Source: Gracilibacillus oryzae (GTDB taxonomy: Bacteria; Bacillota; Bacilli; Bacillales; Amphibacillaceae). From it: a DNA stretch of 52,133 bases. The stretch is from NCBI RefSeq assembly GCF_009498735.1, contig NZ_ML762428.1, forward strand, positions 1-52,133, given 5' to 3'. Under the pieces are notes generated by a model. The model was given only the letters and a program-made list of their open reading frames with translations, was not told the DNA's origin and ran no database searches. The stretch's first letter is position 1, and each line of letters opens with the position of its first letter. The position numbers and the translations under genes are program-made. Shown one piece after another: positions 45,009-52,133 of the stretch.

Positions 45009-46348
45009 CAAATTTTCCCCTCCTGTTTAAATGAACTTGTCCGACGGAATTGGAATATAGCAAATACGGAAACTAATAATCCAATGATTAATGAAATTGC
45101 TGCAGCCATACTATAATTATTTGTCTCAAATGTTAATTTATAGACCCATGAAATTAATATGTCTGTTCCTCCTGCATTTTGCCCCTGGACTGCTGGACCA
45201 CCTTCATTAAAAAGATAAATAACATTAAAATTATTAAAATTAGTTGTGTATTGAATAATCAATAAAGGCGCAGTTGCAAATAATACATGAGGTAAAGTAA
45301 TATTTCTGAATTTCTGCCATCTTGTTGCACCATCAACTTCTGCTGCTTCATACCAATCTTTTGAGACGCTTTGCAACACACCTGAAAATAAAGCAAAAAT
45401 AAATGGATAGCCTAACCATGTCTGAATTAAAATTAGAACTATTCTTGTATAAAATGGATCTGATAACCAAGGTATTCCATCTCCACCAAATAGAGGGATA
45501 ATTATATCTCGATTTATCGTCCCAAAATCATTATTAAACATTGCAGCAAATATCAAAATAGATACAAACCCCGGAACAGCCCATGGCAGTATCAATATAG
45601 TACGAATTAACTTTTTAAATTTAATTCGACTGTCATTAGCAAGCAATGCTAAAAATAAACCTAAAATTATTTGTAAACTTGTAGCAACCAATGTCCAAAT
45701 AATTGTCCATGAAAACACACTGAAGAACGTATCCTTCCATATTGGTACACTTATCAGTTGAGTAAAATTTTCAATACCAACCCAGTCTAGCAAATTTCTT
45801 GGAGGGGAATTATATAAATCATAGTTAGTGAACGCTAATGAAATAGCAAATAACAATGGTAATAAAACTGTAAAAATAAGTAGAGTGAATCCTGGAACAG
45901 TTAACCAGTATACAAAAGAACGATCATACCCTATTCTTATAGATTCTCTTAATCCTGGAGGCTCCCAACCTTGAGCAATTAATTTAGCTTGCTTTCTTGC
46001 ATCCTTAACATTTAAAATATAGAATGCAACAACAAACACTAACATGATGATAGAAATTAACCCATAGACAAGTAAGAAAATAGAATGATCTACTCCCTGG
46101 ATTGTACCTAATGTTCTGATTCCCCAAATTCCTAAATTGATAAAATCACCACATGTCATAATGAAAGCAATCTCAAGAATAATAAAAACTATCCCTTTGA
46201 AAAACCTTCTATTATAGATCTGTCCACAACCAGCAAAGATTATGGATAAAATTGTCGCAAGGACAGCATTATGTTTTACAGATTTAGGTTTATTATTATT
46301 TCCCTTTTCATTAAGAGGATTATCTATTACCCTTTCTCTTTCAAGCAT
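45008..46348 (-). CDS. ganP: galactan oligosaccharide ABC transporter permease, MalF type
   Basis: The 446-residue permease has an extra N-terminal segment with about three hydrophobic stretches (LATILSIIFAGCGQIYNRRFFKG and following) before the MalF core, as in GanP of B. subtilis. The EAA loop is YEAAEVDGATRWQKFRNITLPHVLFA. ATG 46348 is preferred to the ATG nine bases upstream because AAAGGATG lies at good spacing. It is separated from ganS by a strong hairpin. Confidence 0.9.
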   Translation of the reverse strand: MLERERVIDNPLNEKGNNNKPKSVKHNAVLATILSIIFAGCGQIYNRRFFKGIVFIILEIAFIMTCGDFINLGIWGIRTLGTIQGVDHSIFLLVYGLISIIMLVFVVAFYILNVKDARKQAKLIAQGWEPPGLRESIRIGYDRSFVYWLTVPGFTLLIFTVLLPLLFAISLAFTNYDLYNSPPRNLLDWVGIENFTQLISVPIWKDTFFSVFSWTIIWTLVATSLQIILGLFLALLANDSRIKFKKLIRTILILPWAVPGFVSILIFAAMFNNDFGTINRDIIIPLFGGDGIPWLSDPFYTRIVLILIQTWLGYPFIFALFSGVLQSVSKDWYEAAEVDGATRWQKFRNITLPHVLFATAPLLIIQYTTNFNNFNVIYLFNEGGPAVQGQNAGGTDILISWVYKLTFETNNYSMAAAISLIIGLLVSVFAIFQFRRTSSFKQEGKI

Positions 46349-46370
46349 TGTTATCATCCTTTATATACCT

Positions 46371-46397
46371 AGAGTGAAAAGGAGACCTTTTCACTCT
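46371..46397 (-). other. intercistronic hairpin between ganS and ganP
   Basis: AGAGTGAAAAGG and CCTTTTCACTCT form a 12-bp perfect stem with a 3-base loop and no T run. It likely protects ganS mRNA or attenuates the downstream genes, keeping the binding protein in excess. Confidence 0.75.
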
Positions 46398-46402
46398 GGA
46401 AA

Positions 46403-47689
46403 TTACTGTGCTGACATATCTATTTTCTGCTTTATATTACTAACTACATCGTTTAACACTTCTTCTACGTCCCCACCATTTACTATCAGTTCAATAGCAT
46501 CATCAATATCCCATACAATTGACATTTCAGGAATATTTGGCATTGGTGTGCCATTAGGAATTTGTTTAGTATACCCCTCATAAATTGGGTCATCAATTTG
46601 TTTTAATATTTCTGGTCTCGGTGGCATTTCACCAGTAGAATCATAATTTAGTTGAGAATTTTCACTATTTGTCATGAATTTTGCTAAGTCCATTGCCCAT
46701 TTAGGATGTTCACTATATGAAGACACCAACCAAGATTTAACACCTACAAATGATGGAGCTGTTTTACCATTAATCTTAGGTAACGGTGCAGTTGCTAAAT
46801 CATCACCAAGTGCTTCTTGGTAGATTGGAATGTTCCATGGACCACTTACAACCATCCCTACTTTACCTTCAGTAAATAATCCATCTATTACGTCTACTGT
46901 TAAACTTTTAGGTATAAGCCCTTCATCAATAAACTTTTTGAATTCTTGTAACCCTTTGATAGAACCATCATTATTTAAGCCAATATCTGATGGATCATAT
47001 ACTCCATTTTCCTCACCAAAAACGTAACCACCGTAACTATTCATAAAAGAATATAAGTAATAAAACTCAGGCGAAATTAAAAATCCAAATTGATCTTTGC
47101 TAGCATCTGTCAATTCTTTTGCTAGGTCATATACTTCTTCAATAGTCTCTGGAGGAGCATCAACTAAACTCTTGTTATAATAAATAAAGTAAGTATCAAT
47201 TGTTACCGGTGCCCCATAGATTTCACTTTCGTAGGTAAAGGCATCAATTGCTACATCACTAAAACCACTAAGGTCCTCATCCGTGTATTCCATTGGAACA
47301 GCAAGCCCTTGCGCCACCACATCACCAAGACGATCTTGAGGTTGGAAGAATAGGTCTGGCCCATCTCCCGTTGGGCCTGCTAAGCTAAGTTTTTGCAGTT
47401 GATCAGGCATCGGCACTTTTTCATAAACAACTTCAATTCCAGTCTCCTCTTTATAGGCAGCAAACATTTCCTCTGCTGCAGCAATTGCTTCTTCTTCATC
47501 GTTCATCCAAACTTTAAGTTGCTCCGGCTTTTCTGCTTCTTCAGATTCTTTTTCTTCTGAATCTCCTTCTCCACTGTTTTGTGATGTTTGTCCTACTTCT
47601 TCACGTTCAGGCGCGCATGCCGCGAGCACGAATAGAAGTGACACAATTAATAATAAATCCCATAAAGTTTTGTTTTTAAACAAATTCAT
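46403..47689 (-). CDS. ganS: galactan oligosaccharide ABC transporter substrate-binding lipoprotein
   Basis: The 428-residue lipoprotein has lipobox VLAAC, an E/S-rich tether (about 27-52) and the family 1 sugar-binding fold: LKVWMNDEEEAIAAAEEMFAAYKEETGIEV, GPDLFFQPQDRLGDVVAQGLA, GMVVSGPWNIPIYQEAL and WAMDLAKFMTNSEN. These fit the GanS/MalE group. ATG 47689 follows TAAGGAGGTC. It leads the operon ganSPQ-GH53-GH53-GH42 and the galactonate genes, with a cre-like site over its promoter. Confidence 0.9.
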   Translation of the reverse strand: MNLFKNKTLWDLLLIVSLLFVLAACAPEREEVGQTSQNSGEGDSEEKESEEAEKPEQLKVWMNDEEEAIAAAEEMFAAYKEETGIEVVYEKVPMPDQLQKLSLAGPTGDGPDLFFQPQDRLGDVVAQGLAVPMEYTDEDLSGFSDVAIDAFTYESEIYGAPVTIDTYFIYYNKSLVDAPPETIEEVYDLAKELTDASKDQFGFLISPEFYYLYSFMNSYGGYVFGEENGVYDPSDIGLNNDGSIKGLQEFKKFIDEGLIPKSLTVDVIDGLFTEGKVGMVVSGPWNIPIYQEALGDDLATAPLPKINGKTAPSFVGVKSWLVSSYSEHPKWAMDLAKFMTNSENSQLNYDSTGEMPPRPEILKQIDDPIYEGYTKQIPNGTPMPNIPEMSIVWDIDDAIELIVNGGDVEEVLNDVVSNIKQKIDMSAQ

Positions 47690-47732
47690 GACCTCCTTAA
47701 TAAATTAATTTTATTATCTCTACACTCATTAT

Positions 47733-47748
47733 TATAAAGCGTTTACAA
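47733..47748 (-). promoter_or_regulatory. cre-like site over the gan operon promoter
   Basis: On the minus strand TTGTAAACGCTTTATAAT contains TGTAAACGCTTTAT, matching the cre consensus TGWAARCGYTWNCW at all but one position, and runs directly into a TATAAT -10. CcpA bound here would block polymerase, so the galactan genes should be glucose-repressed. Confidence 0.7.
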
Positions 47749-47790
47749 AATGGTGGATATATCAAATTCTTCTAACTTACTTTCAAATAA

Positions 47791-47824
47791 CGAAACCTGC
47801 ATCATTTTACTGATGCAGGTTTCG
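47791..47824 (-). terminator. hairpin overlapping the araC-type gene stop
   Basis: GAAACCTGCATCA and TGATGCAGGTTTC form a 13-bp perfect stem with a 6-base loop; the regulator's TAA stop (47809-47807) lies in the loop. The following GTTATTTG is a weak T run. It separates the regulator from ganS. Confidence 0.7.
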
Positions 47825-48646
47825 ATAAGTGGTTGGTGTTATTCCCTCACGCTTTTTGAATGTTGTAACGAAATGACTGAGACCATTAAATCCAACTTGT
47901 TTCGCTATTTGTTTTAAAGATAAGTCTGGATTTGTAATAAGAATTCGTTTGGCTTCTCTAATTCTTAATTGCACAAGGAATGAGTATGGGCTTATACCGA
48001 AAGTATCATGGAACATTGTGTTTAAATGTTGGGCACTCACCTGCGCCTTATCAGAAATTTCCAACAACCCAATATCTTCATGATAAACTTGTTCGAGCCA
48101 TTCAACGATTGAACGGATTTTCTCATATGATTGTAAAATGGATAGCTTATCATTCATCTGTCCATATTTTTTTAAATAGACTAAAAATTGATATAAATCA
48201 GATGAAATTTCGTGGGCAATATGATGCGGCGCTGCATTTTGTTCCAATTTTAGTAACATTTTCTCTACATGGTCAGAAAAAGCTATCTGATTCGTTTCTT
48301 CATAAAAAGCAGAATAATTCATATCCAGGGAGTTCAATATTGGATCAATTGCTGCTCCTGTAAATGTTATATAATAGGTTTGCCATAGTCCCCCTGCCTG
48401 ATGATCTGAATAGTAGGCATGCGGTGTATAAGGAGTCAATAAAATCCCTTTACCTACAGGAAGAGAGAAAGTTTGATTTTGTAACTCGATCAAACCTTCT
48501 CCCTTGATTGTTTGTAACCAATGATAATAAGGATAGCCTTCAGGACGGTGAAAGTCTAATTCTTGTGGATTATAACCGATACTTTCAATATATAGTGGTA
48601 AAGGATTCTCAGAATTAGAAAAAGTAAATCTTTTTTTCACATTCAT
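47807..48646 (-). CDS. AraC-family transcriptional regulator
   Basis: The 279-residue protein has an N-terminal cupin-like sensing domain (about 10-150: GYPYYHWLQTIKGEGLIEL, GKGILLTPYTPHAYY) and a C-terminal double helix-turn-helix (about 180-279: ISDKAQVSAQHLNTMFHDTFGISPYSFLVQLRIREAKRIL, QIAKQVGFNGLSHFVTTFKKREGITPTTYR). Such proteins usually activate sugar operons on binding the sugar. It lies immediately upstream of ganS, same direction, so it is the best candidate activator of the gan operon. ATG 48646 is taken; a TTG nine bases upstream is also possible. Confidence 0.88.
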   Translation of the reverse strand: MNVKKRFTFSNSENPLPLYIESIGYNPQELDFHRPEGYPYYHWLQTIKGEGLIELQNQTFSLPVGKGILLTPYTPHAYYSDHQAGGLWQTYYITFTGAAIDPILNSLDMNYSAFYEETNQIAFSDHVEKMLLKLEQNAAPHHIAHEISSDLYQFLVYLKKYGQMNDKLSILQSYEKIRSIVEWLEQVYHEDIGLLEISDKAQVSAQHLNTMFHDTFGISPYSFLVQLRIREAKRILITNPDLSLKQIAKQVGFNGLSHFVTTFKKREGITPTTYRNLHQ

Positions 48647-48735
48647 TGGCAACAACTCTTTTCATAAAGGGTATCTATTATTCTATTATATGAGAAATAA
48701 GTACACATTTAAAGCAAACTTCTTAAGAATATATT

Positions 48736-49935
48736 TTACCCAATATTTGGTTCAAACAATTCACTTAATATCAATGCTACCGAACCTAAGGAGGATCCGT
48801 AACTACCTAATTTTGATATCAAAATTGCTGTGGTTTGAGCTTTCTCCGTAATCACTCTTTCCATTAACGTTTCTTTTATCGCTGTTAAAATAAAATCTCC
48901 CGCTTTAGAGACCCCGCCACCTATAATGATTTTGCTTGGATTCCATACATGGACAAGGTTAGTTAGTGCAATACCAATATATACACCCGTATCATGAAGT
49001 ATTTCTATCGCTAAGGAATCATTATTCATTGCTGCTTTGTACACGAGTTCTGCTGTTATTGCTTGCTCTTCTTCTATCCAATTGATTAATATACTTTCGT
49101 TTCCATAGTTTAGTTGCTCCAAGATCCGCTCCGCAATCGCCGGGCCTGAAACTAAAGTTTGCAGACAGCCATAATTGCCGCAGGAACATTTTTTCCCATT
49201 AATATCAATCATCATATGGCCGATTTCACCGGCAATACCATGCTCCCCATTATATAATTTCCCATCAATCACAATCCCTGCACCGACACCGAGTCCGATA
49301 TTAATTGCAACCATACTTTTGTGACTGACCCGATCCTGGAACCAGGCTTCTCCCAGCGCAAAAGCTTTGGCATCATTCTCGACTTTTACATCCATTTGAA
49401 ATTTTTCTTCCAGATCTTTTTTTATCGGAATATCTCTCAATTGCAAGTTCGGAGCAAAAATCGAAACACCTGATTCAGCATCAACAATCCCGTGCATTGC
49501 CACTCCGATGCCAATGAACTCAAGATCACTGTGCTGCTGCATCAAATGCTGAACACCTTTTGTTAAAATGGAAAGAAATGACTCCTCCGTCACATTTTCA
49601 TCTAAAAGTTCTTCCGATTCATCCATCACCTTACCAGATAAATCAGAAATAATGAATTGGATCTTACTTAAACCAACATCACTGCCAATCACATGGAAGC
49701 CAGATGTATTCAAAATCAACATCGTCGGCTTCCTTCCACCTTGTGATTCGCCTAATGTACTTTCCAGTATCAACCTCTGTTCTAAGAGCTCCTTGACGAT
49801 CGATCCGACTGTCGGCGGTGTCAATTTCGTTTCTTTTGCAATTTGAGCTCGTGATATTGGCTCAGATGTACGAATTTTATTTAAAATGATTGCTTTATTT
49901 AATGATTTCATCCATTGAAAACTGCCACGCTGCAT
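48736..49935 (-). CDS. ROK-family repressor (NagC/XylR type)
   Basis: The 399-residue protein has an N-terminal winged helix (about 15-75: NKAIILNKIRTSEPISRAQIAKETKLTPPTVGSIVKELLEQ) and a C-terminal ROK sugar-binding domain: GVAMHGIVD, VENDAKAFALGEAW, INIGLGVGAGIVIDGKLYNG, GEIGHMMIDINGKKCSCGNYGCLQTL with the zinc-binding CxCGxxGCxxT motif, and IIIGGGVSKAG. The ATP-type motif DVGLSKIQFIISD is degenerate, as in repressors. It could control the gan or gal operon in response to galactose. Its target is not shown. Confidence 0.9.
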   Translation of the reverse strand: MQRGSFQWMKSLNKAIILNKIRTSEPISRAQIAKETKLTPPTVGSIVKELLEQRLILESTLGESQGGRKPTMLILNTSGFHVIGSDVGLSKIQFIISDLSGKVMDESEELLDENVTEESFLSILTKGVQHLMQQHSDLEFIGIGVAMHGIVDAESGVSIFAPNLQLRDIPIKKDLEEKFQMDVKVENDAKAFALGEAWFQDRVSHKSMVAINIGLGVGAGIVIDGKLYNGEHGIAGEIGHMMIDINGKKCSCGNYGCLQTLVSGPAIAERILEQLNYGNESILINWIEEEQAITAELVYKAAMNNDSLAIEILHDTGVYIGIALTNLVHVWNPSKIIIGGGVSKAGDFILTAIKETLMERVITEKAQTTAILISKLGSYGSSLGSVALILSELFEPNIG

Positions 49936-49983
49936 GAAGTTACCTACTTTCTAAAGATACTTCATTAAGTATAACATATATAG

Positions 49984-52005
49984 CTAAGAGGCCTGAACAC
50001 CTTTCTTCCCTAGCTGCATCTCATACATTTTGAAGTATTCCCCATGGTCGGCTAGCAGTGTTTCGTGATTGCCTTCTTCAATTATTTCACCATGACTTAG
50101 AACAAAAATCTGATCCGCCTGCTGGATTGTGGATAACCTGTGGGCAATGACAAGTGTTGTACGACCCTTTTTTAGTACATTTAGAGCTTTTTGGATCATG
50201 CCTTCTGTTTCTGTATCAATATTAGCTGTTGCTTCATCCAGAATCAGAATTGCCGGATCAAATGCCAATGCACGCGCGAAAGACAGTAATTGACGCTGTC
50301 CTGTGGAAAATTCATTCCCTTTTTCTTTCACAGGTTCATCATACTGGTTAGGCAGTTTTTCAATAAAACGATCGGCTCCAACTGCCTTTAATGCCTGAAT
50401 CGCCGTTTCTCTGCTGACAGATGGATCATTCATCGTGATATTGGACAGGATCGTCCCAGTAAAAATAAACGGATCCTGCAAAACAATACCGATATGCTGT
50501 CTGATCTGCTGCTTCGCAAAATCACCTGTATCGATTCCATCAATCAGAATCTTGCCTTTTGTCGGATCATAAAAACGGAACAGCAAATTCATAATCGTAC
50601 TTTTCCCGGAACCAGTATGACCGACAAATGCCGCTGTCTGACCTGCTTTAATCTCGAAGCTTAAGTCTTTTAATACATAGTCTTCTTTATTATAGGCAAA
50701 AGAAACGTGATCAAAGCTGACATTTCCCTTATAGCGGTTAATTGGTGTATCACTCATATCCTCTGCTTTTTCATCCAATAAATGAAACACCCTTTGACCA
50801 GATGCTCTTGCTAATTCCAATTGTTCAAGTTGGCTGACGATTTGATTAACTGGCTCAAACAAACGGGTTAATAAGTCAACCAAGGCATAAAGCAAACCTG
50901 CAGAGGCAAGCGTAGTACCATCAAGTGCTCCTCCGCCAAAATAGAGAATAACTACAACGAAAGCCACATTACGCAAAAGATCAACAAGATTAAAAGAGGA
51001 AAATGCGTTAAATGTGTTCATTTTTGTCTGGAAATGGCGCTGCTTCTCATTTAAAACTTCGAATTCCCCAGCCATTCTTTCCGTTTGATTATATGCCTGT
51101 ATCACTGTCATTCCCTGAATCGATTCATTAATATTCGCATTAATGTTACTGTTCGTTTCCCGGATGATCCGGTTATATCTGCCGCCAATTTTTTTATAGA
51201 CATTCATCCAGATAAATAAAATTGGAACAAGCAATAATGAAATCAATGCTAATTTTACATCTAAAATAAACAGGGCGATAAAGATACCGAACATATAAAT
51301 AATTCCAGATGCAAAGACTTCAAGGACTTTAACATAAAGCTCTCTGATTGCTTCCGTATCGTTCGTTACCCGTGCCAGTATTTTTCCTGCCGGCTGGTCG
51401 ACAAAATACTTGATCGGAATACGCTGAATATGATGAAACACATCATGGCGCATTTTCTGAATGATGCGGTTGGAAGCATATTGCAGCAAGTAAGTTTTGT
51501 AATAAACAAACACCGATGAAATAAGAATTAGACTAATATAGAGTACAAGCAGCCAGATAATCGACTTTACTTCCTGTTGGAAAAAGGTAAAGACTTCACT
51601 TGTGGAAAGCTTTTCACCCTCTACCGCAATTGGACTTCCATCATTTTCAAGCATGACTTCTCCATTACTGTATTCCGTGAATGTTGCTTGTAATGATACT
51701 TCATCCCTTAACAAATAAAAGTCGAGCCCATCTTGAAATAAGGTAACAACCTGACCTTCCGCTTCATCTGCACGGTCAACTCTTACATAATTTTCCCCTT
51801 CAAACGCAATGCCTGACCCGTTATCTGTTACTACATAATGATTAGCCACACCCACGATATGCTGATCAATTAGTCTTTTCGCAATAAAAGGCCCGCTCAA
51901 TTCGAGAGCTACCGCAAACATTAAACAAACAAGCCCAATAATAATCGTCTTTCTATAGTTCAGTGCATATTGAAATAACCGCTTTTCTGTCGACACTTTT
52001 TTCAT
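49984..52005 (-). CDS. heterodimeric ABC exporter subunit (YheH/BmrD-like)
   Basis: The 673-residue protein has a six-helix membrane domain fused to an ATPase. The length equals that of B. subtilis YheH (BmrD) as I recall, and like it carries an ~100-residue extracytoplasmic insertion between helices 1 and 2 (about 55-145, NHYVVTDNGSGIAFEGENYV...). The ATPase has Walker A GHTGSGKSTIMNLLF, signature FSTGQRQLLSFARAL, Walker B ILILDEATANID and switch IAHRLSTI. The signature FSTGQ rather than LSGGQ suggests one composite site is modified. It starts one base inside the upstream partner's stop, so they are translated together. Substrates are probably drugs or lipids. Confidence 0.9.
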   Translation of the reverse strand: MKKVSTEKRLFQYALNYRKTIIIGLVCLMFAVALELSGPFIAKRLIDQHIVGVANHYVVTDNGSGIAFEGENYVRVDRADEAEGQVVTLFQDGLDFYLLRDEVSLQATFTEYSNGEVMLENDGSPIAVEGEKLSTSEVFTFFQQEVKSIIWLLVLYISLILISSVFVYYKTYLLQYASNRIIQKMRHDVFHHIQRIPIKYFVDQPAGKILARVTNDTEAIRELYVKVLEVFASGIIYMFGIFIALFILDVKLALISLLLVPILFIWMNVYKKIGGRYNRIIRETNSNINANINESIQGMTVIQAYNQTERMAGEFEVLNEKQRHFQTKMNTFNAFSSFNLVDLLRNVAFVVVILYFGGGALDGTTLASAGLLYALVDLLTRLFEPVNQIVSQLEQLELARASGQRVFHLLDEKAEDMSDTPINRYKGNVSFDHVSFAYNKEDYVLKDLSFEIKAGQTAAFVGHTGSGKSTIMNLLFRFYDPTKGKILIDGIDTGDFAKQQIRQHIGIVLQDPFIFTGTILSNITMNDPSVSRETAIQALKAVGADRFIEKLPNQYDEPVKEKGNEFSTGQRQLLSFARALAFDPAILILDEATANIDTETEGMIQKALNVLKKGRTTLVIAHRLSTIQQADQIFVLSHGEIIEEGNHETLLADHGEYFKMYEMQLGKKGVQAS

Positions 52006-52133
52006 TATTCCAGACCTCCTTCCATCTGCTGGATCATGAACTGATGATAATACCAGCCTCTCATCAGCATCAATTCTTCATGCGTACCATGTTCCGTTAT
52101 TTTCCCGTCTTCAAGGACAATGATTTGATCCGC
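52005..52133 (-). CDS. partner ABC exporter subunit, C-terminal end only (YheI/BmrC-like)
   Basis: The last 42 residues of an ABC transporter ATPase enter from the right edge: ADQIIVLEDGKITEHGTHEE then LMLMRGWYYHQFMIQQMEGG and LE before TAA. The pattern after switch His (ADQIIVLEDGKITEHGTHEEL) is diagnostic. The TAATG junction links it with the downstream subunit. The rest of the gene is outside the window. Confidence 0.85.
   Translation of the reverse strand, partial: ADQIIVLEDGKITEHGTHEELMLMRGWYYHQFMIQQMEGGLE

Noticed and set aside
1-52133. Prophage, defence island, toxin-antitoxin, tRNA or rRNA genes
   Set aside because: I saw no integrase, capsid, restriction, toxin-antitoxin, tRNA or rRNA sequence on either strand; the window reads as ordinary metabolic chromosome.

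Overview
The window comes from a low-GC Gram-positive rod of the family Bacillaceae. The evidence is A/GGAGG ribosome binding sites, sigma-A promoters, T-box and S-box leaders, cre-like, TnrA-like and Fur-like operators, a B. subtilis-type GalT, a YitJ-type bifunctional enzyme, and GC-rich palindromic repeats of a kind I recall from Bacillus/Oceanobacillus-like genomes. A moderately halophilic genus such as Gracilibacillus or Oceanobacillus is a guess. All names rest on reading motifs and gene order; no database search was run.

Layout. (1) 1-8000, minus strand: complete trpEGDCFBA operon, preceded by two tandem Trp-specifier T-box leaders and a sigma-A promoter. A ~510-base stretch between the second T-box terminator and trpE carries two palindromic repeat elements, and a 21-bp minisatellite lies beyond the trp terminator. 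Just upstream of the trp promoter is a stand-alone protein matching only the C-terminal half of the archaeal-type 3-dehydroquinate synthase II. (2) 8.6-14 kb: a 35-codon secreted peptide candidate, a Gfo/Idh/MocA oxidoreductase under a cre site, a LysM-3D cell-wall protein, a cytoplasmic 5'-nucleotidase-family phosphatase, a possible small RNA, and a nitroreductase behind a Fur-like box. (3) 14-18.4 kb: SAM riboswitch, then yitJ and metE. (4) 18.5-23.2 kb: a 1588-residue secreted nuclease/nucleotidase behind a run of PhoP-like repeats. (5) 23.4-28.2 kb: Leloir operon galKETM. (6) 28.3-28.6 kb: six 52-bp tandem repeats. (7) 28.7-36.4 kb: alpha/beta hydrolase, urtABCDE urea-type ABC transporter behind a perfect TnrA/GlnR-type site, then modAB. 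(8) 36.4-49.9 kb, minus strand: a galactan utilisation locus with binding protein, two permeases, one intracellular and one secreted GH53 galactanase, GH42 beta-galactosidase, then D-galactonate dehydratase, a KDG-type kinase and a KDPG-type aldolase, with AraC and ROK regulators upstream. (9) 50-52.1 kb: a heterodimeric ABC exporter, second partner cut by the window edge.

How it fits together. Regions 5 and 8 describe breakdown of beta-1,4-galactan. The secreted GH53 with a galactan-binding-like module cuts the polymer, the ABC importer takes up oligosaccharides, the intracellular GH53 and GH42 release galactose, and galKETM channels it through the Leloir route. The galactonate enzymes in the same gene run suggest a second, De Ley-Doudoroff-like branch, although no galactose dehydrogenase is obvious here. 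Region 7 looks like nitrogen-limitation scavenging, region 4 phosphate scavenging, region 1 tryptophan supply and region 3 methionine supply. The most unusual items are the half-length DHQ synthase II next to the trp operon, the palindromic repeats inside the trp leader, the galactan/galactonate combination, the two minisatellites, and modB lacking a standard start codon.
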